A DNA stretch of 64,000 nucleotides from Candidatus Opimibacter skivensis. Its GTDB lineage: Bacteria; Bacteroidota; Bacteroidia; Chitinophagales; Saprospiraceae. The stretch is from the NCBI GenBank assembly GCA_016722045.1, contig JADKGY010000001.1:248001-312000 (forward strand), in the 5' to 3' direction. Numbering within the stretch: the stretch's first letter is position 1; every line of letters starts with the position of its first letter. Made by a program: the position numbers and the translations under genes. Shown here piece after piece: positions 35,934 through 44,087 of this stretch. Under the pieces are notes generated by a model. That model was not told the DNA's origin. It did not search any database and saw nothing but the letters and a program-made list of their open reading frames with translations.

Positions 35934-36638
35934 TTATAAATTTTGATTTCTTCTTTTAATAAACATAAAACCCACTATGATAAGCCAAATCAGCCAGAGT
36001 GTACTTCCAATAAAGCCAGCCATATCCCATACAGGAAAATCTTTTATTACTGTTGCAAATAATTCTGCCTGTGCCAGCATGTAAATAATAGCACTGGTAA
36101 TACCGAGCCAGTTTACCCATTTTGGCATCAGTTTTAATTTGTCAAAAGAAATGGTCATCATCACTGTCCATGCAATGGTAAAAAGTTGTCCTAAATGTTC
36201 GCCAAGTATCACACCGCCAAACTGGTGGATGGTTTTAAAGGAAACGATGGCAGCGGCTTTTGTTGCTTCGTCTGCTGCATGTACAAACGTATCAGCCAAT
36301 ACCGGTACAACAAATGTCCATCTTAATAAGCCAATCATCTGAACAATTAAACCAATTACACCAATGGTTGTAGCCATGCGTACCAATGGTGCTTGGTTTT
36401 CAAATATTTGCCCAATCATGATATAAGCGGGTAGTAAAGGAATACCGGTTATGGCGAAAGCAAACCATGTCCATACCAGTGAATTTCCACCTTGGTAAAA
36501 CTTGGTAAGAATTGTTCCGGTGTCCTGCCTTAAAATACCGGGATACTCAAAAATGATGGTTAGCATAGTGTAGGGAATGAGCAATGCAATTGCACCTGTA
36601 ATTAGTAAGATTCCGATTGTTTGGTTGTTATTTTTCAT
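35934..36638 (-). CDS. DUF4386 family membrane protein
   Basis: A 234-residue protein with six hydrophobic helices. IGILLITGAIALLIPYTMLT, LLPAYIMIGQIFENQAPLVRMATTIGVIGLIVQMIGLLRW and VILGEHLGQLFTIAWTVM match DUF4386, a Bacteroidota/Actinomycete membrane family of unknown function. A Crp-type regulator gene lies upstream on the same strand. Such Crp-DUF4386 pairs are frequent, and the regulator probably controls this gene. Confidence 0.78.
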   Translation of the reverse strand: MKNNNQTIGILLITGAIALLIPYTMLTIIFEYPGILRQDTGTILTKFYQGGNSLVWTWFAFAITGIPLLPAYIMIGQIFENQAPLVRMATTIGVIGLIVQMIGLLRWTFVVPVLADTFVHAADEATKAAAIVSFKTIHQFGGVILGEHLGQLFTIAWTVMMTISFDKLKLMPKWVNWLGITSAIIYMLAQAELFATVIKDFPVWDMAGFIGSTLWLIWLIIVGFMFIKRRNQNL

Positions 36639-36861
36639 TTTGTTTTAATTTTTTTGTTTGACAATGCAAAGGTGTATCGGAATCCATTAATACTGAATTC
36701 GTTTTTGAAAATTTGCTTTGAGAAAAAGCGGAAGTTGATACAATTACAAGAAGTACAATAAATACCTGTTTCTTTTTGTTTTGCATTTTTAGTATTAATT
36801 AACAATGCAAAGCTCAGAACAGTGTAGTTCTTTATACTGGACAAATGTCTAAAAGTGAAAA

Positions 36862-37425
36862 TCAGCGTATTTTACTTCGTATTCTGCTCAAATGCCTCGG
36901 GGTAACGCCAAGCATAGAAGCTAAATGTTGCAGAGGTATTTGCTGTAAAAGATGTGGTTCGTTAAGAAGCATTTTTTCGTACCTCTGTTCTGCTGTTAAT
37001 ACAATCAGGTCATAGCGACTGGCATCAATTCCACAAAGAGTGGCTTCCAGTAAACCAATATAAAAGTCCTTAAAAGCAGGAATTTCATTCAATAGCATTT
37101 TTAGATTTGTTTTACTAAGCATACTTATGCTGCCATCAACAAGTGCTTTTACATTCTCTAATGAAGGTTTTTCGCTAATAAAACTTAACACCGAAGCAAA
37201 GAAAGTGTTTTCGATAGATACATAGCTTGTTCTTTCCTCACCATCTTTAATAACATAATATTGGAACATACCAGTTTCTACAAATCCCATATATCTGCTT
37301 GTTTTACCCTCTTCTACAACAAAATCATTTTTTTTGAAATTCTGTAACTCAAAAACCTTTACTATTTTCTCCAGGTCATCATCTGCAAAACCAATCGTTT
37401 CAAAATATTTATTAACTTTTAACAT
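36862..37425 (-). CDS. Crp/Fnr family regulator
   Basis: A 187-residue protein with a cNMP-like beta roll (FKKNDFVVEEGKTSRYMGFVETGMFQYYVI, then a GEERTSYVSIENTFFASVLSF phosphate-cassette-like region) and a C-terminal HTH (QIPLQHLASMLGVTPRHLSRIRSKIR). The last segment is typical of the Bacteroidota Crp group that sits beside small membrane protein genes. The downstream gene is DUF4386. Confidence 0.85.
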   Translation of the reverse strand: MLKVNKYFETIGFADDDLEKIVKVFELQNFKKNDFVVEEGKTSRYMGFVETGMFQYYVIKDGEERTSYVSIENTFFASVLSFISEKPSLENVKALVDGSISMLSKTNLKMLLNEIPAFKDFYIGLLEATLCGIDASRYDLIVLTAEQRYEKMLLNEPHLLQQIPLQHLASMLGVTPRHLSRIRSKIR

Positions 37426-37472
37426 ACCTTTTATCTTAGATTATGTGAGGTCTTTTTATGCTTGCAGGTAAC

Positions 37473-37750
37473 GACAGTTCGTGCAATTACCATCGTTTAA
37501 TTTCTCATTAAATTTTATGGTTTATGTGCTTAGTGTCAAAAAATTAGTTTTCAAATTTCTCTCCTGAAAATGTAGAAGGTGTATTAGATTCGAAATTCGC
37601 AAAATCAATCCTTTAATCCACTCGGTTGTTGAGCTATAGCACAAGGACTGAGTCTTGCATGTCGAAGCATTCATACCTTCAACTCCCAAAATATTGATTA
37701 TTCTCTGAAAGTTGTAGATCAGGTAGATGAGTCCGAACTCTCCATCGTTG
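37473..37750 (-). pseudogene. Diverged IS1182-family relic
   Basis: It starts AACGACAGTTCGTGCAAT, matching the left end and flank of the full IS at 51305. Near 37680-37750 the minus strand reads DGEFGLIYLIYNFQRIINIL, matching the transposase C-terminus DGEFGLIYLIYNFRRIMNIL. Between these the sequence has drifted. This is a third IS1182 insertion next to an AACGA sequence. Confidence 0.7.
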
Positions 37751-37886
37751 CCTGTAGCCGATGCTCATTGACCGGACCGAGTGGCTGCGGCAGGCGGATA
37801 AGAACGCGCCTGTCGTACGATAAAAGCCGTCAAGCAACTTTTCTATCAAATGGTCTAATTGCACATTGTTTAATTCAACCCATTGT

Positions 37887-38103
37887 TTAATGTTTATATT
37901 CTGCAAAAGTTGTCTTCATCATTGGAATGAGAATTACAGCGTCAAGAATAATGTTTATGGCAAACCAAGACAACCCTAAAATGACAGCATTCTTAATGTA
38001 ATCGGTTTCCACAAAATTGAAATAGCGAAATAGAAGATAGCAGCCGTAAACTATAGGGCAATTTCAATAACTCCCATTGCTGAAGCTAAAATCCTTATAA
38101 TGC
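37887..38103 (-). pseudogene. Frameshifted small membrane protein
   Basis: One frame reads IIRILASAMGVIEIAL and the next, after a one-base shift near 38058, reads VYGCYLLFRYFNFVETDYIK then NAVILGLSWFAINIILDAVI and LIPMMKTTFAEYKH before a stop. The hydrophobic pattern is that of a four-helix membrane protein whose N-terminal part is lost. No family is assigned. Confidence 0.5.
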
Positions 38104-38213
38104 ACTGACCATCAAAGTGGCTCTTTCTTCGAATTGAGGTTATTAAGGAGCACCCTATAAACTTAAAATATTATGGGCATTGAACTTCCATAGAATAAAT
38201 ATTCCCTAGCTTA

Positions 38214-38327
38214 TCAACACTTATCCTGTAGCCCGCAGTTAGGGCAGTATTTCATATGCGGCAGGTCTATCCTGAAATCGTAGTTGCAATTTTTGCAGTG
38301 CTCAGTCCGTAGTTTTTTTGAAGGCAT
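38214..38327 (-). CDS. Small zinc-ribbon protein (37 aa)
   Basis: MPSKKLRTEHCKNCNYDFRI then DLPHMKYCPNCGLQDKC and a stop. Two CxxC pairs (CKNC, CPNC) form a zinc ribbon. It may be a complete mini-protein or the detached N-terminal ribbon of a DUF3667-type membrane protein. The ATG lies 56 bases inside GTTGACTGC (38383 down, minus strand), the cassette-start layout of this region. 38104-38213 shows nothing else. Confidence 0.5.
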   Translation of the reverse strand: MPSKKLRTEHCKNCNYDFRIDLPHMKYCPNCGLQDKC

Positions 38328-38380
38328 ATCTTTATTCAATTTTATGCTGAACAGTATACGATTTTCAATAGGTTGCAGTC

Positions 38381-38492
38381 AACTACCAGGGCTATGGGCA
38401 GTGGCGGCTCTACAGTAGAATCTGCCAAGTAGCCTTAATCAGTATCAATGTACAAAACTGTCGACAAAGTGTTATCCGCCATTGCCTATAGC
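38381..38492. repeat. attC-like element A
   Basis: The left-most copy of the main ~110-bp element: GGCTATGGGCAGTGGCGG on the left faces CCGCCATTGCCTATAGC on the right (two G-T wobble mismatches), with the conserved middle TCTGCCAAGTAGCCTTAATC. Left edge GCAGTCAAC. The right edge is broken by an IS110 left-end relic at 38493. Read on the minus strand it is the attC-like element of the KaiC cassette. Confidence 0.85.
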
Positions 38493-38537
38493 ATCTATGT
38501 AAAAGCAGTATTCAGTGTTTCCTTTGTAGTATACTAA
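38493..38537 (+). mobile_element. IS110 left-end relic
   Basis: ATCTATGTAAAAGCAGTATT and the following bases to GTATACTAA match the left end of the two full IS110 copies (44821 and 47531) with one change. The rest of the element is gone. It entered at the same base (after TATAGC) as the full copies. Confidence 0.88.
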
Positions 38538-38659
38538 GGGTCTTGTCTGTCTTGTGCTGTGGTTGGTAGGCTCCATTTATTTTGATGCGGGTACAATGTG
38601 AGTTGCAAAAAAATAAAATGCGCTTGAACATGAGCTGTTCTTAGGTGCAATTAGTCTTG

Positions 38660-39916
38660 TCAGGTTGCAGGAATATAAATATCGAAGGTGGTGCCTTTAT
38701 TTAACACGCTGTTGGCAGTAATAACTCCATCATGGTTTTCTACAATTTTCTTTACAATGGCAAGGCCAATGCCTGTTCCCTTGTATTCTGTATGGGCATG
38801 CAGGCGGTAGAATACCTCAAATATTTTCTCATTAAACTCCGGTTCAAAGCCGATGCCGTTGTCGGAAACAGAAATGTGACAATACTTTTTTTGAGGGGAG
38901 AGTTTAACGTTGTTAAATGCGGAGCTATCAGCTATTTCACTTTTAATTATTATGTGTGGCGGTTGTGCAGGATTAATAAACTTCAATGCGTTGCCTATCA
39001 GATTTTGCATGATTTGACGAAATTGAAAAGGAATGATGTTGAGCGTATGTAGTTCTGTAGCTTCAAAGGAAGCGTGTTTATCGTTTAATTCTTCTTTTAA
39101 ATCATCCTTTACTTGATCAACAATTTTATTGAGGTCGGTGTTATCAAATTTGCGTTCTGCTGTGCTGGTGCTTGAGTAGGCAAGTAAATCCTGAATGAGC
39201 TCCTGCATAAGCTTGGCTGAATCCTGCACCATTTTCAAATATTCTTTACCGTTTTCAGATAAATTATTTATTTCTTTTTCACTGAGGCGTGATATAAAAA
39301 TTTGAATTTTCCGAAGTGGCCCCTGTAAATCGTGGCTGGCAATGTAAGCGAATGCCTGAAGTTCATTATTCTTGGTTACCAATTCGGCATTTTTCATTTG
39401 CAGTATTTCTTCCTGTTTCTTTTTTTCGGTTAAATCGGTTATAATTATACCAACCGCTGATACTGCGGGAAATAAGGGCGCAAGTGAAATATAAACCGGA
39501 ATTGTTTTATCAGCAATCAATAAATTAATTTCACCTTTCGTGTTCGCTGTTAATCCGTTTTTAAAAAGTTCATGGAAAGTTTCTTTTGAATCGGGATGTA
39601 TAAATAGAAGAAAAGAGTTACCCACTACGCTTTCATACGGCAGGTTCAAAAGCTCAGGAAAATAATGGTTGGTGTAAAGAATGAGTCCTTCCTCGGATAA
39701 GTTAAGTGCGCCCTCGCCAAAATTCTCCACCAATATTCTATACGCATAATCTACGGTTTGAATGGAAAAAATGGCAGATTCATTATTTGTCTTTAATGCA
39801 AAGGCATCTACCTCACCTCCTTTAATAGCTTCAATCAGTTGCTCGTATTCATCCAGGTGGCTTTGCAGCTCTATGATTTTTAATTCGGCTTCTTCAGCAG
39901 ATAGTTTGTTCTTCAT
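38660..39916 (-). CDS. PAS-domain sensor histidine kinase of the Kai module
   Basis: A 418-residue cytoplasmic kinase: N-terminal coiled coil (AEEAELKIIELQSHLDEYEQL), a PAS domain (residues about 65-165), HisKA with phospho-His in AYIASHDLQGPLRKIQIFIS, and HATPase motifs QIMQNLIGNALKF, SVSDNGIGFEPEF and GTGIGLAIVKKIVENHDG. It has no membrane segment. It follows two kaiB-like genes and kaiC on one strand with 7- to 10-base gaps, so it is the likely output kinase of that module. The C-terminal half resembles that of the giant kinase at 60.2 kb. Confidence 0.9.
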   Translation of the reverse strand: MKNKLSAEEAELKIIELQSHLDEYEQLIEAIKGGEVDAFALKTNNESAIFSIQTVDYAYRILVENFGEGALNLSEEGLILYTNHYFPELLNLPYESVVGNSFLLFIHPDSKETFHELFKNGLTANTKGEINLLIADKTIPVYISLAPLFPAVSAVGIIITDLTEKKKQEEILQMKNAELVTKNNELQAFAYIASHDLQGPLRKIQIFISRLSEKEINNLSENGKEYLKMVQDSAKLMQELIQDLLAYSSTSTAERKFDNTDLNKIVDQVKDDLKEELNDKHASFEATELHTLNIIPFQFRQIMQNLIGNALKFINPAQPPHIIIKSEIADSSAFNNVKLSPQKKYCHISVSDNGIGFEPEFNEKIFEVFYRLHAHTEYKGTGIGLAIVKKIVENHDGVITANSVLNKGTTFDIYIPAT

Positions 39917-39923
39917 ACCATCA

Positions 39924-40232
39924 TTATTCGATTGTAATGCCTAATGCTTTCAATACCTTTTTGGTATCGGATAAGGTTCCTACCAAAGTTTTTTGGGGCA
40001 GGGGTAATTTTTTCAGCAGGGAAGGACTAAAAACAATATGTTGTTCGGAAGCAAGCTTGGGATTTTTAAAAATATCTATTATCTCCAGTTCAACTGAACC
40101 TTTTAAATGTTCGTCACACAGCAACTTAATATTTTCAATGGCTGCCATTGATTTGGATGACATGCCCGAAACGTATAGTTTCAATACCAACTTGCCTTCG
40201 ATTTTTACTTTGCCCTTTGCTTTTTCTTTCAT
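39924..40232 (-). CDS. kaiB: KaiB-like protein 2
   Basis: A 102-residue thioredoxin-fold KaiB homologue: LVLKLYVSGMSSKSMAAIENIKLLCDEHLKGSVELEIIDIFKNPKLASEQHIVFSPSLLKKLPLPQKTLVG. KaiB proteins bind the KaiC CI ring and switch fold. The position used for the cyanobacterial fold switch cannot be judged here. Gaps of 7 and 10 bases to its neighbours place it in the kaiC-kaiB-kaiB-kinase operon. Confidence 0.87.
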   Translation of the reverse strand: MKEKAKGKVKIEGKLVLKLYVSGMSSKSMAAIENIKLLCDEHLKGSVELEIIDIFKNPKLASEQHIVFSPSLLKKLPLPQKTLVGTLSDTKKVLKALGITIE

Positions 40233-40242
40233 GTTGCAATAA

Positions 40243-40533
40243 TTAAGGAGCTACCGGGCGGATATTTAAACCAACTAAAACTTTCTCTTCATTAGAGAGG
40301 TCACCAATTATTTTTCTTAATGGTTCAGGAACTTTGCGCACCAGAGTGGGTATGGCAAATATCTGGTCACCTTCGGCTAACTGCAGATTTTTTAAAAGGT
40401 CAATTACTTCAATAACATATCTGCCTTCTAAATGTTGTTTGCAATACTTGGTTATATTCTTCAGCGCAAGTATTGAATTGGCCGTTTGGCCGGCTACGTA
40501 TAAACGCAGTTCCCATTTTTCCTGTTTTGGCAT
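40243..40533 (-). CDS. kaiB: KaiB-like protein 1
   Basis: A 96-residue KaiB homologue: ELRLYVAGQTANSILALKNITKYCKQHLEGRYVIEVIDLLKNLQLAEGDQIFAIPTLVRKVPEPLRKIIGDL. It is closer to canonical KaiB than the second copy (LYVAGQTANS, IPTLVRKVPEP, GDLS). Tandem unlike kaiB genes behind a kaiC are known in non-cyanobacterial Kai systems. It lies 7 bases after kaiC. Confidence 0.9.
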   Translation of the reverse strand: MPKQEKWELRLYVAGQTANSILALKNITKYCKQHLEGRYVIEVIDLLKNLQLAEGDQIFAIPTLVRKVPEPLRKIIGDLSNEEKVLVGLNIRPVAP

Positions 40534-40540
40534 GTGCTTT

Positions 40541-41971
40541 TTATTTTTTGTTGGGGGTGCTGAAATGAATTCCTTTAGCTGTAATGGTAAAATCCTGTTG
40601 GTTGTTGGAGTGGCCCATGCCCCGCGATTTTACAATGAGCAAACTGCGCACTCTTTCGTTGTTGCGCTCTTCGTTCGTTAATTTTATCCAGGTGTCGGCA
40701 AGAGAAGAAACCAAATCCACGGTGGGATTGTCGTTTGATGAAGAGCCGTCATTTGTAAGCGATGTGAACAGCGCGTTGATCTGATTCATTTTGAGTGTAT
40801 CCATTAATCTAACCAACATGGCGCCTACTTCACTGCTGTTGCCAATAGTTATTAAACTGCTGATGGGGTCAATGATGACGGTGCGCGGTTTTAGCTCCGT
40901 TAATAATCTGTTTAAAACCATCAGGTGCATTTCTAACCCTTGCAGCGAAGGCCTTGACGCATGAATGTGTAGCAGTTTTGATTGAATAGCTTTCTTGAAA
41001 TTAATTCCGATAGTGGCCATATTTCTTACCAATTGATCTGGCGATTCTTCAAACGAAAAATAAAGCGTGCGTTCTTTGCGTTTGCAACTGCTCAATGCAT
41101 AGTGTGCGGCAAGAATTGTTTTTGAAGTGCCCGCACTGCCTGTTATAAGGGTGCTGCTGGCACGGTAAATTCCTTGTGCCGAAAATGCCCGGTCTAATGC
41201 GGCTAATCCCGTAGATATAATTTCGGTGGGTGATTTGTAATCTAACTTTAAGGAGGTAACGGGCAACACCGATATGCCATGTTCGTCAATCAGAAAAGGA
41301 TATTCATTTGTTCCGTGAGTGCTTCCCCTATATTTTACAATACGCAATCTGCGGGTTGCAATTTGTTCTATCACCCTGAAATCAAGAAGTATCACGCAAT
41401 CAGAAACATACTCTTCGAGACCCTGCCGGGTTAATGAACTTTCTCCTCTTTCGCCTGTAATGATGGCGGTTACTCCCTTTTCTTTGAGATATGAAAATAA
41501 TCTGCGAATTTCGGAACGGAGTAGTGCCATGTTTCCCATTCCTGAAAATAGGGTCTCGATGGTGTCGAGCACTACCCGTTTAGCGCCGATGGAATCAATG
41601 GCATAATTCAGGCGGATAAATAGTGCTTCTAAATCATATTCGCCTGTTTCTTCTATCTCTGAACGTTCTATGCGCACATGGTCAATGCGCAGTTTATTTT
41701 GTGCTTGTAATTTTTTAAAATCAAAACCTAATGACTTAAAATTTTCTACTAGGTCTTTTGAAGATTCCTCAAAGCTCATGAATACGCCCGGCTCATTATA
41801 ATCTGTAATTCCTTTTATCAGAAATTGCGCGGCAAATAAAGTTTTGCCGCAACCCGCACTGCCGCAAATAAGCACAGGGCGGCCTTTCGGAAATCCTCCA
41901 TTGGTAATTTCATCCAGCCCACTGATACCCGTGGGCGTTTTGAGTAACGTTTCATGTTTGCTTTTCGCCAT
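40541..41971 (-). CDS. kaiC: KaiC-like double-RecA ATPase
   Basis: A 476-residue protein with two RecA-type domains. CI has Walker A GSAGCGKT (37-44) and the catalytic Glu pair in FMSFEES (68-69). CII has GSAGTSKT (278-285) and FSFEES (308-309). The segment DLVSSLADTWIKL aligns with the phosphorylation-site region of cyanobacterial KaiC, with Ser-Ser in place of Ser-Thr (tentative). The C-terminus FTITAKGIHF corresponds to the A-loop end. With two KaiB proteins and a kinase it should form a signalling or timing module. No kaiA is present. The operon begins about 145 bases inside GTTATCGGTA (42115 down), so the whole module forms one cassette. Confidence 0.92.
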   Translation of the reverse strand: MAKSKHETLLKTPTGISGLDEITNGGFPKGRPVLICGSAGCGKTLFAAQFLIKGITDYNEPGVFMSFEESSKDLVENFKSLGFDFKKLQAQNKLRIDHVRIERSEIEETGEYDLEALFIRLNYAIDSIGAKRVVLDTIETLFSGMGNMALLRSEIRRLFSYLKEKGVTAIITGERGESSLTRQGLEEYVSDCVILLDFRVIEQIATRRLRIVKYRGSTHGTNEYPFLIDEHGISVLPVTSLKLDYKSPTEIISTGLAALDRAFSAQGIYRASSTLITGSAGTSKTILAAHYALSSCKRKERTLYFSFEESPDQLVRNMATIGINFKKAIQSKLLHIHASRPSLQGLEMHLMVLNRLLTELKPRTVIIDPISSLITIGNSSEVGAMLVRLMDTLKMNQINALFTSLTNDGSSSNDNPTVDLVSSLADTWIKLTNEERNNERVRSLLIVKSRGMGHSNNQQDFTITAKGIHFSTPNKK

Positions 41972-42112
41972 GCAGTGGTATTGTTTTTCCTGGAAGTGAT
42001 TTTTTTTTTGTAATGTACTATAAATAAACCACTGTTTGTCTGTAATTTGTTCTGAAGCTCATATTTGGTCAGGCGTTTTGTTGCTAGCACTGTCGTCATA
42101 GCATGTACCGAT

Positions 42113-42233
42113 AACGACCAAGGCTATGGGCAGTGGCGGCTCTATCGAGAATCTGCCAAGTAGCCTTAATCTGTCTCAATATAATAATCTGCCGGGAAAG
42201 TGTTATCCGCCATTGCCTATAGGAGCATCTGAC
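42113..42233. repeat. attC-like element B (overlaps the end of hicA)
   Basis: Same family as element A. The left edge is CCGATAAC. The right edge reads CCTATAGGAGCATCTGACG where other copies have CCTATAGCCAATGTT, so the GTT core is missing although ATCTGAC (42227-42233) still matches GTCAGAT (42752-42758) at the other end of the HicAB cassette. TAGGAGCATCT equals the predicted right-end/left-end junction of the local IS110, so this may be an excision or deletion scar. Confidence 0.75.
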
Positions 42234-42466
42234 GTTTTATATTTCTGTGTTAGGAATTCTTCTGGTGTAACGTTAGCCTGTTTCAAGATTGCTCTTAAAG
42301 TTCCTTCCGGCATATCACCCGTATGATTTGGAATGGTTGTGAAGTGATTTGATTTTGATGAATACCAGATTTCATGGCCTCCAGCTGCCTGACGATGAAA
42401 CTCAAATCCCAATTGTTTCAGTCGTTTAACAATGTCACGGTAATTGAAACCGCTTAGCCTTCCCAT
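42203..42466 (-). CDS. hicA: HicA-type mRNA interferase toxin
   Basis: An 87-residue HicA: YRDIVKRLKQLGFEFHRQAAGGHEIWYSS, with the catalytic His in GGHEIW, then FTTIPNHTGDMPEGTLRAILKQANVTPEEF. HicA cleaves mRNA until bound by HicB. The last codons (TSDAPIGNGG, stop) are encoded by the cassette boundary and the first arm of the attC-like element. It follows hicB by two bases. An antitoxin-first order is less usual for hicAB. Confidence 0.88.
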   Translation of the reverse strand: MGRLSGFNYRDIVKRLKQLGFEFHRQAAGGHEIWYSSKSNHFTTIPNHTGDMPEGTLRAILKQANVTPEEFLTQKYKTSDAPIGNGG

Positions 42467-42467
42467 C

Positions 42468-42692
42468 TCAGATGCCGACTACGAGAGGATAATCAAAATT
42501 ATCTCCTAGTTTTCTCACATTTCCGCCATTGTCGGATTGGGCTTCAAGTAACTTCTTCACAACATCTCTTGCAATTTCAAGAGTTTCTGTGATTGTTCGC
42601 CCCTGTGCTATTAACCCTTGAATATCATCAGATGTTGCAAGGTATAATCCTTCAGGGAGTTTCTCAATATGAATTTGAATTGTGCCTTCCAT
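42468..42692 (-). CDS. hicB: HicB-type antitoxin (RNase H-like fold)
   Basis: A 74-residue HicB: IHIEKLPEGLYLATSDDIQGLIAQGRTITETLEIARDVVKKLLEAQ, the family core, with a short C-terminal tail and no obvious DNA-binding domain. It should neutralise HicA. The ATG lies about 70 bases inside the cassette start GTTATCTGAC (42761 down, minus strand). Toxin-antitoxin pairs are typical stabilising cassettes of large chromosomal integrons. Confidence 0.85.
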   Translation of the reverse strand: MEGTIQIHIEKLPEGLYLATSDDIQGLIAQGRTITETLEIARDVVKKLLEAQSDNGGNVRKLGDNFDYPLVVGI

Positions 42693-42753
42693 GGTTCTTG
42701 CTTAAGAGATGCAAGTTAAGGGTTTGTGAGGAGAGTTCAAATAGTTGGAATGT

Positions 42754-42888
42754 CAGATAACGGTTTGCAGCTACAAGAAGTTGGCGATTTCGAAGCACTA
42801 AACTGTCTGCCACCACCGAACTTGTTACGAAGAACAAAGCTTCATTTAACCACTGAACCGCCAATTTCTTGTAGCTGCTGTTGGTGGC
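42754..42888. repeat. attC-like element of unrelated sequence
   Basis: GCAGCTACAAGAAGTTGGCG pairs with CGCCAATTTCTTGTAGCTGC (19 of 20 positions) across about 85 bases. The edges are GTCAGATAAC on the left and GTTGGTGGC on the right. Its sequence is unlike the main family, but the shape and edges are the same; the right edge matches GCCACCAAC at 44700-44708. Confidence 0.8.
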
Positions 42889-42938
42889 TGGTGTTCTATA
42901 TGTCTCTATTATTTGTTAAAGACATTTTGTTAGGTTTT

Positions 42939-43370
42939 TCATGTTTCAATACGAGGCCATTTCCACGCATAACGGATAATTAGACAAAGAAGAACAACTT
43001 CTAAAGCTGCAGCAAAATACATATGCACCCAAGCCTCTCCCGCCAAATTAAACAACATATAAGGAATAAATACCGTAGCCACGATTATGTTTGTCCAACG
43101 ATTTACTTTAGCCGGCAGGACAACAGAAAGGAAAATCATAAGAGTTGGAATGGCTACAAAAATCATTGCTATCAGTAAAAACACATATGAAATGTCAAAT
43201 ACAAATACTTTTCCTGCCAAAATATCTTTTAAGGAGCCTGGCATATATAAGTGGAAATAATCAACATAGATATAAAGAAACATAAAACTAGCCCATAGTG
43301 TAGCTAGCTTCTGTTTAATACTCACTGTGATATCTTCCAGTGTATTTTGTGGTGTTTTTTGTGTGTTCAT
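42939..43370 (-). CDS. DUF6326-type membrane protein
   Basis: A 143-residue protein with four hydrophobic helices. TLWASFMFLYIYVDYFHLYMPGSLKDILAG and a C-terminal YFAAALEVVLLCLIIRYAWKWP match the DUF6326 family of unknown function. It is the last of three genes in one long cassette (42880-44708), behind an outer-membrane protein gene and a Crp-type regulator gene. Confidence 0.7.
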   Translation of the reverse strand: MNTQKTPQNTLEDITVSIKQKLATLWASFMFLYIYVDYFHLYMPGSLKDILAGKVFVFDISYVFLLIAMIFVAIPTLMIFLSVVLPAKVNRWTNIIVATVFIPYMLFNLAGEAWVHMYFAAALEVVLLCLIIRYAWKWPRIET

Positions 43371-43388
43371 AATTTTTTTTTAATGTTT

Positions 43389-44006
43389 TTAAAAATTAAA
43401 CCCAAAATCAAGCCCAGGTTGAATAAAGTAGTTAGGCCATTTTTGTTCTACTGCTTTAAAAGATTCTGGAACACCAGTTCTTAGAGGCCAATAACTGATT
43501 CCAATAGCTGGTTCAAAAAAGAACCTGTCTACGAAAAACTTAAACTGGTAACCCAAATAGAAGTCCAGATATAATGTGTATCCATTTCCAATCTCTTTAT
43601 TATTCTCATCAAAATATTTTTCAAAAGCATTTAATGCATAAACGGATGTATAGACTCCTTTCCACCAAAACCGCTGGTATCCTAATGTTGGAGCAAGTAT
43701 GCGTGCATGTCCAGGATAGGTGTCTTCCGTCCCATCAAATATTTTCCGCCAAGGTGTACCCAAAGGCCAATCATAAACTGATCTTTTAAATCTAAAGGAA
43801 ACAACATCTTTAGGTGTTATTCTATATCCAACATTTAATTGTATATACTCAGGGTTGTGTTCTTCAACAAAATTCCCCAACAGATATAAGGTACTCCCAG
43901 CATACCACTTTTTGTAAGCGTTGTCTGTTTCAGCATTTTGTGCATTCAACTGTAAACTGCTTGCCAGCACGAAGGCAAGTCCAATCCATAAAGCTTTCTT
44001 TTGCAT
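43389..44006 (-). CDS. Predicted outer-membrane beta-barrel protein
   Basis: A 205-residue exported protein (signal peptide ending SSLQLNAQ) with alternating aromatic strands (YIQLNVGYRI, VVSFRFKRSVYDW, ILAPTLGYQRFWWK, YTLYLDFYLGYQFKFF, FFFEPAIGISYWP) ending in the aromatic GLDFGFNF, a usual barrel-assembly end. No family is recognised. It lies between a Crp-type regulator and a DUF6326 gene in the same cassette. Confidence 0.65.
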   Translation of the reverse strand: MQKKALWIGLAFVLASSLQLNAQNAETDNAYKKWYAGSTLYLLGNFVEEHNPEYIQLNVGYRITPKDVVSFRFKRSVYDWPLGTPWRKIFDGTEDTYPGHARILAPTLGYQRFWWKGVYTSVYALNAFEKYFDENNKEIGNGYTLYLDFYLGYQFKFFVDRFFFEPAIGISYWPLRTGVPESFKAVEQKWPNYFIQPGLDFGFNF

Positions 44007-44087
44007 ATCTTTTTTGTTGTTAAATGGTGCTGCAAAAGTAGATTGGCAAAATGCTGTGACTCGTTCACTTAAGTTAAGAAATGCGGT

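Noticed and set aside
41818..42099. A 93-codon frame upstream of kaiC
   Set aside because: It overlaps the kaiC start in another frame and shows no family resemblance; kaiC is clearly real.
42664..42864. A 66-codon frame across the attC-like element
   Set aside because: It runs through the palindrome and overlaps hicB; a product of the repeat.
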